Assembly: GCA_040954595.2 (NCBI GenBank)
Contig: CM082585.2
Location: forward strand, 7,936,001-8,000,000
Direction of reading: 5' to 3'
DNA length: 64,000 nucleotides
From: Balanoglossus misakiensis
Taxonomy: Eukaryota > Hemichordata
Position numbers and translations under genes: made by a program. The number at the start of each line of letters is the position of its first letter. Position 1 is the first letter of the stretch. Of the stretch, positions 1 to 26,200 are shown piece after piece. The notes below the pieces were generated by a model, which was not told the origin of the DNA, ran no database searches, and saw only the letters and a list, made by a program, of their open reading frames with translations.

Positions 1-3000
1 TCTGGTATATCTGCTGTGAAAACATCGCGAAGAAAAGACCAATGGACTCGCCAGATATTCTGCGACAAGTGAACCATTGGCTGCATTCGGGCTGTTTGTT
101 ATCTTAACACCTTGCGCTTGTAGCACCTTAATAGCGCGAGTGGCCGGATCGATAGGAACAATCCGGGCCCATTACACGCGGGGATTATATGGAAAATTCC
201 CATGTGATTGGAAAACTATTCAGATCCGGCCGCACACAATGAGATCCCACACATTTGATTTTTTACCGGAAAGGAATTCCAGCCAGCATTTGAAGAGAGA
301 AATAACACCCTCCGATGAAAAGGAGGGCAGTGGTAAGTCTTTCACCTCGACACCTTCGTGACAAAAAAGCGCTCACTTGAAAAAGCCGGCCGCGTGAAAG
401 CAAGAATAACACTGCAACTTCTTCAATTACCGCTTATTGTCCCAGGTGTTAATTTGATTACGGTACATTGGTGTAATCTGTCCACCGGGGAAACAATAGC
501 GCACCCAAGTCAAACAAGTGACGGCAATAGAATAGGACAAGCCCCAAACCCAGAGCCAATGGACAAACACAGAGAGCAGGTATGGATGGAAGTGGCATCG
601 ATTATTTTCTCCTTCAGTTCCTCGGCACACAGGCCCTGGATAAACATCCAGGCAGCTGTGAAATTAGCCCCACGCTGCAATGGGCAATGAACACGTCCGC
701 GCTTATTAACGGCAATAATTAATGAAGGAGGGAAATTACAGCCATTTCCCCTCGAGTACTTTGAAGAGGGGCCAAAGTAAACATCTTCTGTACCCCCTCC
801 CATCTTCCCCCCTCTCTCTGTCTCTCTCTCTCTGTCCCTCTCTCTGTCTCTCTCTCCGTCTCTCTCACATAAACATGTATGTATGAAGTACATACACTTA
901 TTTTCAACACAATTGTATTGAGGAAGGTTGAATTCTGACCGAATATTGATTTTCTAGAAATATACTGTCCATGGCTGAGATCTGTCAAATAATCGCCAAA
1001 AGAATTAAATTCACGTATCTTATTACAGCAGGAGAGTTTTTTTTTCTCTCCAGAAAAGTTGGCGATCGTCGTCACATTCTGATGCCGTTGGGACCTCACC
1101 GTCGATCCAATTGAATATGGCAAGGAAAACGTGAGTCGGGAAATGGAATTTTGAAAGAATGCTGGCGGACAAAAGAGACTGTGGCTTTACAATAGATGTG
1201 TATTTTGCTACTTGTTTGCCCTTGTTACACTATGATGTGTAAATTTAGTTTGTTTTTTGCCTGCCGACGTTTGCTTTGCCATTCTTACGATAATAGAATT
1301 AAAGCCGGCAGGAGCCGCAACACATGTCGCCCTAAACCAGAAATTAATATAGTATTAAGAAATGAGATTTGGACGAGTAGCTCGGTCTGTTTGCTGGGGG
1401 CGTCTATCGGACACGGGCGCGCCCAGGAGAGCGCTCCCGTGGGTCCCCCGAACGTCAATTTCAACGCCGTCGTTCGTTTCTTTCATTTGCTTTCATCTGT
1501 GTTCGTTTCTCATTTCATCTGTGTGTATAGCTTGTATCATCCTGAGTCAATGTTTGTCTGTGCGTGTTTGCTCGCGCGCTCCGCTAATCAGTTTCAGGGC
1601 GCACTGTTGACACTGCGCGTCCCCTTTGATTCCGAAGCGTCTTCCCTCCCCGGAGTCCGGGTGGTGTGTGCACAACCACCAGAAAACCAATCACGGGCGC
1701 ATCTGTCGTTTCCCCGCCGTTTTCATTTCACCGGCGCGGGAGCAAACAAACACCCTCTCGTCAAATACTTCAATTTTCCGTTGTTTATGTACTCCTGTTT
1801 GATCCAATTTTCGGCTCGTCTTGCTTGATTAACGAACTGACGTTAGAAATCACCACGAGGTGACTGAGAAACCAACATCTCTCAAGGGTGGTTTACAGAA
1901 TCACACAGAAGCAAATCCTATACTTGAAACCCATACAAGAAGACTTTAAACCCGGCGTCTTTTTCTTTAATACACATTTAAACCTGTCTAAACCGGACAG
2001 CAAAGGGACTGGGAATATTATTTGGTTTTCAGGGGTGTCCGGTTAATAGAGGTTCTATTTAACCATGTGGTTATATGTACAGGTAATGGATAGGGTCTTT
2101 GGCATAGATGGGTTTCCAGATTTGGCAGGTTCGGTTTAGACAGGTTTTAATGTACATGTCAGACTGTCAATCTACGTTTGAATATTTTGAGCGTTTCCAT
2201 AAAAAACGGTCATTATTGTGACCCCAAAAACCTATTCAAAATAACATAAGTTTACACTGAATTTTGAGAAGGCTCAGTTACAAAAGGTACACGCGGTTTT
2301 AAAATAACAAATCTAATCGTTAGCTGAATGCCCCCACTTCACCTTTAAATAATGGTTAAATATTACAAAGATTTAATGACAATATGTTCAATTGCCTTTT
2401 GTGGTAAAACAAGCTAATGTTTACCGCTGAGGGTATCGTTTTTCGGTGTTTAGCGCGCACTGCGGTTGCGTCAGCAACGGTCACTTTCGATCAGTAGACA
2501 TGCATGGGTCACTCCTGCAAAAAACTTAACGGCATCGTCGGTTCTTGAAAGGGGGGACCTTATCGACACGCGTGGACTGACCAGCACCAGTGCGATATCA
2601 CGGAGGGGGGGGGGTGATTAGTCAAAATTTATAGGTTGTCGAATATAGAACTTTGTTGTCGTCAACCAGATGTACGCTTTTAGTGTGGAGCGTAAATTAC
2701 GTTACTGTGTAAAGTCACACTACAAAAAGACGCCGCGCCCAAATCTGCTGCAGCGAGCCAGTCGATCGATCTTTAACTCGGGAAACGTCGGAGAATTTAT
2801 TGCTTATCTCAGTTTGAAGACAGGGCCATATATTTGCCCCTTTTTTCTTGTCTTGTGTTTTATTTTTGGGGATTTTTTATCACCGAGATTGTACCAAGTG
2901 GAGTTCACAGCTGCAGGCTGTCGCCAAAATATGCTTCACGCGGTTTGTGGTACGTAACACAGTAGCCGGGCGTAACACCAGTGGCTTCCGTCTCAACGTC

Positions 3001-4451
3001 ATGGGAGATTCCACTTGTCTCTCTGTGCAATTGTTTGTGAATTATCCTGTCAAACTTTTAGCGCAACTGTCAACTGTTAGGACGAATAATTATGAAAAAT
3101 GGGTACAAGCCGAGAGTTAGAAAACATGCCAGCAAGATTTCAGCCGTCGGCGTGGCAGAGATTGCATCGCGAGACTCCACCGGCCATATTTCAAAAGTAG
3201 ATATTTGGGTGCGCTCATAAATTGCTACAATTTTCAACGGGTGCGATTGATTTTCTCGGGATTGTATTTACGATTTACGGCGAAGTGCAGTAAGCACCAC
3301 ATGTTACCATGCAACATGCACACTGCCAAGTAAAGTTCCAAAAATAAGATCGGCTGTTTATTCGCTCATGTCTTTGGTTTACACGGGTTTTATTCGATTC
3401 AATGAGCCTGTAAGGTTAAAAATGCAACCATTTCAAGTTGCAGAGGTCGGAGGTCAACGGTCACCTGTCAGACCGTCTGTGACCACCTGTTGATGGTCCA
3501 ATGTTCACGGCGAAATATTTCGACGCTAGAGGGCGCCTCAAACGTTTCCCTTGAGACACAACACTTGTGGCGTACACTACAAGACCGATTAGACCATAAA
3601 AGCCTGCAGCCGCTTCACTATTTTTGGTTTGAACATTTTATACTCTTCTGTGATATATGGATAACAATTTCCAATGGTTGTTATTGTTGCGAATATGCAC
3701 GAATGTACAGGAAGATCGATCACCAGACCAAACCTGCTACCCCCCAGGCTGAAAATGGAACGCTCTCCCACGTCTCGCAAGTCCAACATGGCAGGTCATT
3801 TGATTGGCATGTCCAATTGATAGAATAAGAAGTTGTAGTTTGTAGCTAGTCCAGACGACTTCACAGCCCTACTCAAGCCTAGGCAAATAAGGTCAGTACT
3901 TTAGACTCTGCAAATCACTTCACAAGAAGTTTTTGTGTGTGTGTTGTGTGGATGAGTTGGAAAGAAAGTCCATGTAAAATTGTCTGTGACATGCGGTCTA
4001 TGCAAATACCAAGGGAAATTTGAATGATAAAATATACCACACCTGGGATAAAATTGGGAAATGATTTTATTCAAATAACCACAGTAATGTCATTGCAATT
4101 ATGAGTACTACATAACATACAATGATACATTGGTCATATAAAAATCATCAAAAATTAAAGTAGTTTTCTGCCTACAAAAATAGTTCTTAACAAAGAAGGA
4201 TCAATTCATTTAAAGTTATTTGGTTGCCTTGTGGAGGGGGTAGGGGTAGAGAGAGGGGGGGGGGGGGTTAAGAAAGTATTGTACATCAGTCCAAGGGTAA
4301 GTTACAGTTTCTGTAATCAAGTGAGCACATTCATCTCATTTTGAGATAAATTCAGTTAAATATCAGTGCTGACATGCATTCAGTTTTTTTCCAAATCACA
4401 AAAAACCACCCTCTTGTATTTAAGTTCTATCCAACTTAAATATCCGGGCCC
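1..4451. other. Intergenic region downstream of POLA1
   Basis: No coding exon could be supported on either strand. The open frames here are short, lack family resemblance and have no convincing splice sites. Segments around 1400-1760 and 2450-3300 are relatively CpG-rich and might contain a promoter, but no linked gene is visible. A CT-rich simple repeat lies at about 808-866 and a G-run at about 4253-4267. A TTTATT hexamer near 4065 (AATAAA on the minus strand) is a candidate POLA1 polyadenylation signal about 390 bp past its stop. Confidence 0.6.
808..866. repeat. CT-rich simple repeat
   Basis: About 60 bp of CTCTCTGT-type imperfect dinucleotide repeat in the left intergenic region. Confidence 0.9.
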
Positions 4452-17444
<12,993 letters not shown>

Positions 17445-20254
17445 CTTCGAAACTCAAAAATGGCGCGAGATATTCCGTAAACAACCGAAAATGGCTTCGG
17501 TAGATTCCGGTGAAGGAAGCTCTTCATTTTATGCGGGGAGGTACTGCGCAAATCAGAAGGGACACGCTTGCAACGTTTCTTGTTCTTTAGAATGTCAACA
17601 AAGGCTATGGTTATGCTGTTAGGAAAGAAACACCAATGAAATATGAATGTTTTATTATTAAATTACTCTGAAATAGACTTCAAACGCACCACTATTGTCT
17701 CAACCACCAGGTTGAAGTCAACTCCGAATAGAATTACCTAATTTAGGGTTCAAAGGTTAGATTTGTATACGTGTCCAAAAAATCAAGTGTCGTCAGCTGG
17801 TAGGGCCACTTGATTTTATCTTCCTGGTACAGATCTATGAAAGGTAGGAGCTTTTTTAGCCTCTTTGGCAAGTTAATGATTCTGATTCAGTTTTTCCGCC
17901 CCCTTTTTCGGTGTGACGTTCGGCTCCGAAAGTAAGTCGCTCACCAGATGCAGACGACCGTAGTTCGAGACTTGGCTATTTTAATCTGATTATGTAGTAT
18001 TTCACGGTATTAGTATATTTCCAAAATTATTTTTATCGCAGGGTCAGATCGACCCTTAGGGTGTCTGTATCTGGACCATACTGTATTTATTTCCTCACTC
18101 GATCGGACAGGACGCTCGGGCTATAAAATGATTTAATTGATTTTCTGATGGTCACCTCGCCATATATACATACATACTGTGGTCTGTACACATAGTAAAC
18201 ACACAACAATCGTCTCATGCACACACAACATCAGGGCAGTATTGTTATAGATTAGTATAATCCCCAAGGCACGGCATGTTAAAAACTTACCTGACCAGTA
18301 ACCCATGGTTGAATTTTATTTTTTCTTCTCTACACCATAACCCGGTCTATACCAACACACGTGTGTGCTGACCCTTATCAATTTCACTGGTGAACTTTAC
18401 AATGTAATTTATTACATGTTGCTACAGTACAGTATATTAATTATGTAGCCCAACCATTACATATGAACAAAACATTTGTTTTAATAGTCCAGAATATCCA
18501 CCTACTCAGTACATATATAATTTACCCCAGCACTCTATTGTACTATTGCATTGGCTACTGACAGTAAAGTCTCTGATCCAAATTTAGGTCAGGTACTTCC
18601 ATCCAATGTTGTGTAATGTTGTTTTACTTGACAACCAGCCAGATTTTTCTCATAAATGTTCTTATACTACTGTTTAATATTAACCAAGAGCTTTAATTAG
18701 AGCCAAGCTGTGTATATCACCTGATGTGTATTCCATTGTTTCTGTTGTGGCGATTGCCAATACTGAAAGAAATGTCATACCAGACATAACACATATTAAG
18801 GGACTGTCTCAGATTGTCACTTAGGTTCAAAGAGCAAATTGGGTCGAGGCTACTTGCTATGTTTGCCAACATGCCATCCTTTGTGGTGGTGGGTTCTATG
18901 GGCAGCAATTTGACCTAATGGTAAAAGTGGGCTCAAACCCCCCACTTCCCCTTCAAGCAAATTAATTTCACATTTTTAACTTCTGCGACACTCGGAGATG
19001 GTCCCTCGGATGACTGGACAAGCATACCAGTGAAGTCAGTCAGTGACCTGGCTGTTTCAATTGTTTATTGAATCCATACAACCAAAGTTCACATTTGCAA
19101 ACGCACCATATTAGAAAGTTTGTCCACTATTATGGTTAGAGAGCCCCATCCCAAGCCCACAATCCTATCCATCAGCTATTCATATTCAAATATGTACCGA
19201 CACAGTAACCTTTGACCCCATGAGGTGATGCCAGTATTTTAGCAATGTGGAGTGAACTTTGAAATCGAATGATACACATTACATCACTCACAATCCCCAC
19301 GAAAAGATTTTAACCTTGCTTCATGTGCGAAGGTCACATCTACCCTGCTACAGGTAACATTGTCTTGTCCTCTATTCTCAACTGTTTTATCGTTGTACTC
19401 TAATCCTATGAATACTTTCTCTTTGTATACGTGTCCATGCCATGTGGCACATTTACACGTACGTATGGCAATTAATCTAAAACATGTACATATCATATGC
19501 TATTTATCTTTCAATACATTGTCTTAATCATATTACATCAGGCCGTTTATTTCATTTCTGTTTGTGTGTTATTATTTTAGGTCCTGTGAAATAAGCCTAA
19601 ATATCTTCCGGATCTTTATTTACACTTACAGCAAAATATATTGAATGTTCATTGCAAGAGATCTATTTTGTATTCTGCCTAAGCATCTATCTATAGTATA
19701 TAGGTTTGATTTTTTAAGGTGTTAGGTTTTAGTGTGTGTACATTGTGTGTAGATTTCTGGCTGAAATGATACAAGGTTGAAATGCATTAAACGTGGCGGT
19801 ATATGAACTTGGGACCCAGCCATCAGCTTGGGACTGTACAGTACTGTATGTCGTTCAACCCTACTGTGTCCAACTGACAGGACTAATGGACCGATGGAAT
19901 AAGAACTTTGAACCCACTTGAACAGAACTTTAAAGTTCAGAAGAACTGTTAGTTATACAGAACTGGGTGTGTTGTTAATGGTATTTCAATAGAAGTAGAG
20001 GGAAGTTTCTGTTTTATTTTGCAGACTATAAACTTTATTGTAGCTTTACAGCCATGCTCTGATATGTACGTGTTGTTGTATTTCAATGGTATACATGTTT
20101 CCCTTCTAAGATTTTCTTTCTTTCTTTCTATCTTTCACAGGTATAATAGTACATGTGTATATGACAGGGCACCAGTAGTGTAGAGTAAACTTTCAAGATT
20201 ACCGGTAAATTGTGCATTATTGGTATATATTTATAGTAGTCAATACAAGAAGAC
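17445..20254. promoter_or_regulatory. Divergent intergenic region between POLA1 and PCYT1
   Basis: This 2.8 kb region separates the two start codons. A good donor, GAAA|GTAAGTC at about 17931, and a strong polypyrimidine acceptor, TTTCACAG at about 20140, could define a noncoding first PCYT1 exon near 17.5-17.93 kb. That would put the two transcription starts within roughly 500 bp and make this a bidirectional promoter. No TATA box or other coding exon was identified. The promoter assignment is inference. Confidence 0.4.
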
Positions 20255-23200
20255 ATGGCTTCCAGTTCTAGGAGTCAGAACCGTAAAAGGCGGGCGACGA
20301 CAGACAACAGTGTGGGTTCTAATGACAATGGGGTACCGAAGAAAATTCCCAAAATTAGAGAGGTGAGTCAACTTTCTGGCCCTTCCTATATGAACCAGTG
20401 TTTCTTGGTCAGAGCGAGACCAATCTGCAGATTTGTGCTGAACAGCAGGTGCAGAGATGTTGTACCATTCAAATGAGGTGACAGGAGCTTTCAACAGGCT
20501 GCAATCACCCCTATTAGCATAATAGCTGGTCCAGTCATGCCAGTATCCATACGTCCTGTAGTAGCTTGAAGCTAATTGGTTCAACCCATAAACGTTTCTT
20601 GTGTCGCTGAAGCTGATTGGTTGAACTATCTTTATAGCTATTAAGCTGCTGGGAACAATCATACACACCCTGTTACTATACATGTATATACAACACATGG
20701 TGATTGGCCCACAAGTCCAAATCTGGCCGATGGATCAATACCCCACTTGTGCACAGACCTTGAAAAACAGAATCCAGACTATTCTTACAGAATGTGAATG
20801 TTCCGGTTTACCATTGAAATAAAAATGTATTAGGGTAACAGATGTTGTTCAGCTTTAAATTGCCTTTGTTAAAAAAACAAATCTCTGTCGTTTAGGAGCA
20901 TTATTTGCCTATTGTCAGACAGATCTAGCAAAATGAATTATATGAAAAAAGGTAGCACAATTACCATACCCAGCACAAATTTTATAATATAACTAAATAT
21001 GCAAAATAATCATCTAATTTTTTTTATTTCAAGGATGCTAGATATTTTACTAGTGCCTTTTTATTTATTTATTTATTTTTAATAAGTTGTCAGTGCCTGA
21101 ATAATTTAGGTAAGATTGGGAAAAAAAATTGTTGAGTTCGAAAGCAGCAATATTACTGCCTGCCCTTGAAAATCAGTTATTTTTTACAGTGTGCAATCCT
21201 GTGTAAAATTTGAATATTATACGTAACAGTACACATGCTAATCTTGCTTGAAGTAATTCCACTCAAATATCTCTGACGCCTTGGGTACTTTAGGTGCAGA
21301 TGGTATTCATAAAAAAATTAGAATAAAGAGAGAGTGTCTTCATGAATAATTAATCAGCGATCAGCTGTTCTGAAGAAAACACCTCATTGTCATACTTGAG
21401 TCAGGCAGGCAGGCGGCCATTTGTATAGACAGATCATGATCATGGAAACACAGGATAGCTGATGGATAGGTGACCGGATTCCCTCTGCCTTGTGTTTGAG
21501 TTCCTTTTCCATGGCCGCCGCCGCAGCGTCTGCCATGGCGGGAAACGGTGACATCACGGATGAGGAGTTTGTGGATCTGTTCTGGGAATCTGACAACGAC
21601 TCGGATGGCGATCCGTTCTTTGAGTGCAGTGAGAGGCCGTACTGGCCTGAGCCTGATGATACTGTAAGCATTGTAGTCTGACCGACGACTCGAATAACTG
21701 TGTCCTCATCATTCAGTCATTTCTCTGCAGAACACGATTCTCCAGAACCCCATCATGATTTACAGCAATGACGGCTACATTATGTCATCATGCATAATTT
21801 TCCAGATTCAGAATCTGAAATTAGCCGGCTCACTTAATATGACTCATCATCTGACAGTTTCCCACAGAGATTATTGCATTATTTCATTACGGAGTGTCTA
21901 GCTGAATCATATTATAATTCAATGAACCATTGATTTCAAAAGGGCATTTATTTCATTTCGATAATATTTTCAAGTGTACAATCTACATTTAAGAGAACAG
22001 ACTGACTCCAGTCATTTCTACACTTGTTGTCATGACGTTTCAAAATTCATAGTGAGTCTGATAGCAATGTACATTAATCCAGTATGACACACCGCTAACA
22101 CAGTGAAATTCACATGCAAGAATAATTTTCTAACATGAACACAGCTTTACATATTCATAATCAACCCCAGGGAACACCCCAGCAGACCTTAACCTCGGTT
22201 TGAAAACAACATCCGGGGGAAAGTGGTCTATAGCCCCATACATCATCTGATGTCCTCAGCCCTGGTTACGTCTAGTAGCTCATGAGTTTGGAAATTTTGA
22301 ATATGACTTATGCATTTGTTTATCAATCACCCATTCGTCATTTATTCCCCGTGAGCTGCGGTACGAAAAATAAAACAATCAAAATAAAATTTCTAATTCT
22401 GCAATATTGACGAAACGCAAACAGGCCAGCAGAAAGAGATGGTTGGCATTTGCAGAATGGTGGAGCGTGTTTATAAATAAACATGTGCTGGTTGATTAGA
22501 GAATTATGATGTTAATAGGGTGTATTTTTAGATGGTCAGGTGGACTGTATAATATCGTAACTTTTTTTTTGCATATAATGGGAGCCTGGAAGGTTTAGAC
22601 CTTCTGCGCGGGCAGTGAACTTGTTTTATATGTGTATTTTTTTCTTGCAACCATGGAAGTCACCCAGCTGGTACTTCAGAGTGTCTGTCTCGCGTTTTTC
22701 ACTTGTGTGACTGGGCTCTGCTGTATGGCTGTCAAGTTTCTGTATACGGCGATCATGTTTAGCGGTGATGCAGCGAACCGCTGTGGTGGCAATGTCAAAG
22801 TGGATGATGATCGCGTCGGTGAATGTGCTGGTTGCGGTTGGAACTGTCGTCCGTCAGATCTGTGTGCGTTCTGTCTGTTGACGTCAGAGGAAGTAAGATC
22901 ATTCATCGGGGTTTTTATCAGCTCCAGAGTTTGACTGAGTGTATGTGTGCTATGGCAGTGATGTTGTAGATGGTGGTCCCTACTGTAGTCTACATCACAT
23001 GCATAGTTGGCCTGTACCACCAGAAAAACAACCGCATCATTGGAAGGTCGATCAGCAGATCTTTGTTCATTTTATTTATAGACAGTATCACTGTCATTTT
23101 TCGTCACTATTTTGTTATGATATTTATTACAGCTTTATTACAGGGTGCCAGGGGTCAGTTATCATGACTTGTGTTGTATTATGCAAAATCGGGAAATTAT

Positions 23201-26200
23201 AAGTACATTGGTTGTCATAACAACATTAGGAAGGAATGGCAAATTTGATTAAGAGTCTCCAGATTCTTTTGGTAGACAAATTCCCTTTCATTCAGTCTTA
23301 CAGATCATTAGTTGTCATAGTGCATGTCAGGTACAGAAGGCATCCCAGTCTGAAATATGAGTCTTCAACAATGAAGGATAGGGACAGTTACCCGGGTACA
23401 TTGTACTGTTTCTCGGAACCTGGAATGTTTGGATCCATCCTGACTGAGCCAAACAGATAGTGATTGAACTTGAGATTTGACCTGCAAATTCGTGTTCTAT
23501 TACAAAGCACTGTTTTTGTTTGTGCAGGTGTCCACTTCAAATGCTCCATGTATATCGGCATACACGAACTGAAAGACTTTTCAATGATGACATTATACAG
23601 TTAATGAGGTGTCCTTTCCATTGTCCTAAAGGTCACAGTGGAGGTCATTTCGACATTGTGTATGATTTCAGTGTCTGTAACCTCCTCTATGTATGTATTT
23701 TTAGATCGCAACAATCAGAAAAGAAATTTTTGTTTGACAGATTTAAAACTGCATGAATAAACACTTTCCATGCGGAGTGTGCGTAGGTATGTTCAGTAAC
23801 CATAGAAACACAATAGGTAATTTGATAATATATACGCTGTTACACATATACCGGGCAATGCAGCACTGGTAATTGTGGTACAATGTATACGATTGTTTCT
23901 TTACCTAGAATTGTAATTTTGCCAAATTTTCTAATCTGATTTTCTGATCAATAACATCACATGCAGATATACAGCTTAGCTTGATGCAAAGTCCGTTGAG
24001 TCAACTCCTAGTAAATAGTGGTCATTGAACCACCCACCCCACCCCACCCACACGCAGACCACGCCTTCCATTGTACATGTTTTGTACCTGCTCACTGTGG
24101 CAAGCCTATTGTTTTCAGTGGCAAGATTGGACCATTTCTCAATAGAGAGGGGTATCTTGGTTTTGTTGTCAGCATTTGTCAGAATCTGCGTTGCTCAGGT
24201 GTAACTTGTTCATATAAATGCCAAGTGCCTGCGATTTGCACTCTGCATTGAGTACAAGCATCAATCCTCCTTTTCCTGGAAACTGAAGCTGTTCATGTCC
24301 ATATTTGGTCACATTTGGCCGTCTTCGCGATGCTGTTAATACTGTATACTTGCATTAAAACCAGGCTATTATTGATTTGGGTGGAATGAAAACATTTGCA
24401 AGAAGCTAATGTGCCTCCTTTGATCTGTGGGTCCCTTTTAGGGTCAAGCTGAAAAAGTGCAAGGAACGTCTATTGTCAACTAGACAATGGGAGTTGAAAT
24501 GACCTTGGTGGCTGGGCAAGGTTGTTTAAACGTCTGTTGCAAACAGAAAATAAAACAATGAATATATAACCGGTATATGTCTGTATAAATCAATTTTGAG
24601 CTCAACAGTAGGAAAATGGAACACTCTCAGTTAAATCTACTGTAGATTGTTTCATATGGACCTCCAATCATGGCATTGTACTTTGTAGTTGCAATGGAAC
24701 TTATACATATATGTACATGTATAAGTACCTTCACTGGCAATCCCTTGTGTTGATGACCGACAAAACACACACTCCGTACTTGGATGATATAGTCAGCACC
24801 TTTCATGTTCTCTTCTCTCTCTCTCTCTCTTTCTCTTTGCAGACCTTACACAAACCAGCCTATTTCAGTAACTCAATAGAGTCGGGAACCGAAAAGGCAA
24901 GTCGCGATTTCAGTACTCCTATCACGATAGAACAGGCAAAAGCGGGAAATACTAACAGTAAGTGACTTTTATAATCATTCAGGTCAGCGTGTTTAGTAAA
25001 ATATATGATTTGTACAAAGAAAATGCAGTTTAATTAGGGACTTATTATGTCAGATTTCTATGTATGTACCGGATATACTTGCAGGGCCAGTCCGAGTTTA
25101 CGCAGATGGCATCTTTGACATGTTTCATGCCGGCCATGCTAGAGCATTGATGCAAGCAAAAAACGTCTTCCCGAACGTCTACCTATTAGTGGGAGGTAAG
25201 TACATCGCGTGATTTGGTTTGTTTTGTTTTTGCCTAGGGACTTTTTGATCACTGACGTCAATGAAGTCTAGACACAAAGCAGAGATTGCAAGATAATGTA
25301 TATATGCTGAGCAATTTACCTGGGACGCCCCCAGGGAAGTTAGGTGATACACCCCTCCAGTCATATGGTATGGTCCACCTGTTCAATTAGAATAGCACAA
25401 ACTACATGTACTCCAATGATGATCGGGGATATGTAATGTGGGGTGTACATGTATTTGGAGACTGTTCATGTCTTGCATGATATCAATGCACATGGGGTAC
25501 ATCTATGATTTGATTGTGGTCTAACCACGGTCGCCTGGTTTGTTGTACTTTCACAGTGTGTAGTGACGATCTGACGCACAGTATGAAAGGCAACACAGTG
25601 ATGAACGAATGGGAGCGGTACGAAGCTGTGCGACACTGTCGATACGTAGACGAAGTCATTTCAGACGCGCCCTGGACAATAACTCCGGAATACCTCGACG
25701 CGCACAAGGTCAGTACTGCACACAGGATGCACAAATGACGTAAGAATAATCTGAGACACTCCACTTTGACTGAAAAATCTCGTTGAACGCTTGTACTTAC
25801 CGAAAGCAATGTTTTCTTTTTCCAGATTGATTTTGTAGCCCACGATGATGTTCCGTACATCTCTAAAGACTCGGACGACGTCTACAAGGACATCAAAGCA
25901 GCCGGCAAATTTGTCGCCACAAAGAGAACAGAAGGCATATCAACCTCAGATCTCATAGCGAGGATTGTCAAAGACTACGACAAATACGTGAGGAGAAACT
26001 TGCGACGAGGGTACACGGCTAAAGAGCTGAATGTTGGTTTTATACATGTAAGTTGGTATTGCCTTTCAAGGGAGGTACAGGACGTATTCATGTTATCTGT
26101 CATCCAGTGCGCGAGATCCCAATGCTGGGTATTAGAGGGAAGGATTGAGAAGTAGAGTGCCTTGCTCAAGGGCAAAACACTGCGGCCATGTCTGTGGCTC

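Noticed and set aside
1196-1863. Long frames over a GC-rich stretch in the left intergenic region
   Set aside because: No family resemblance, no splice context, and overlapping frames of equal quality; GC-rich composition alone explains their length.
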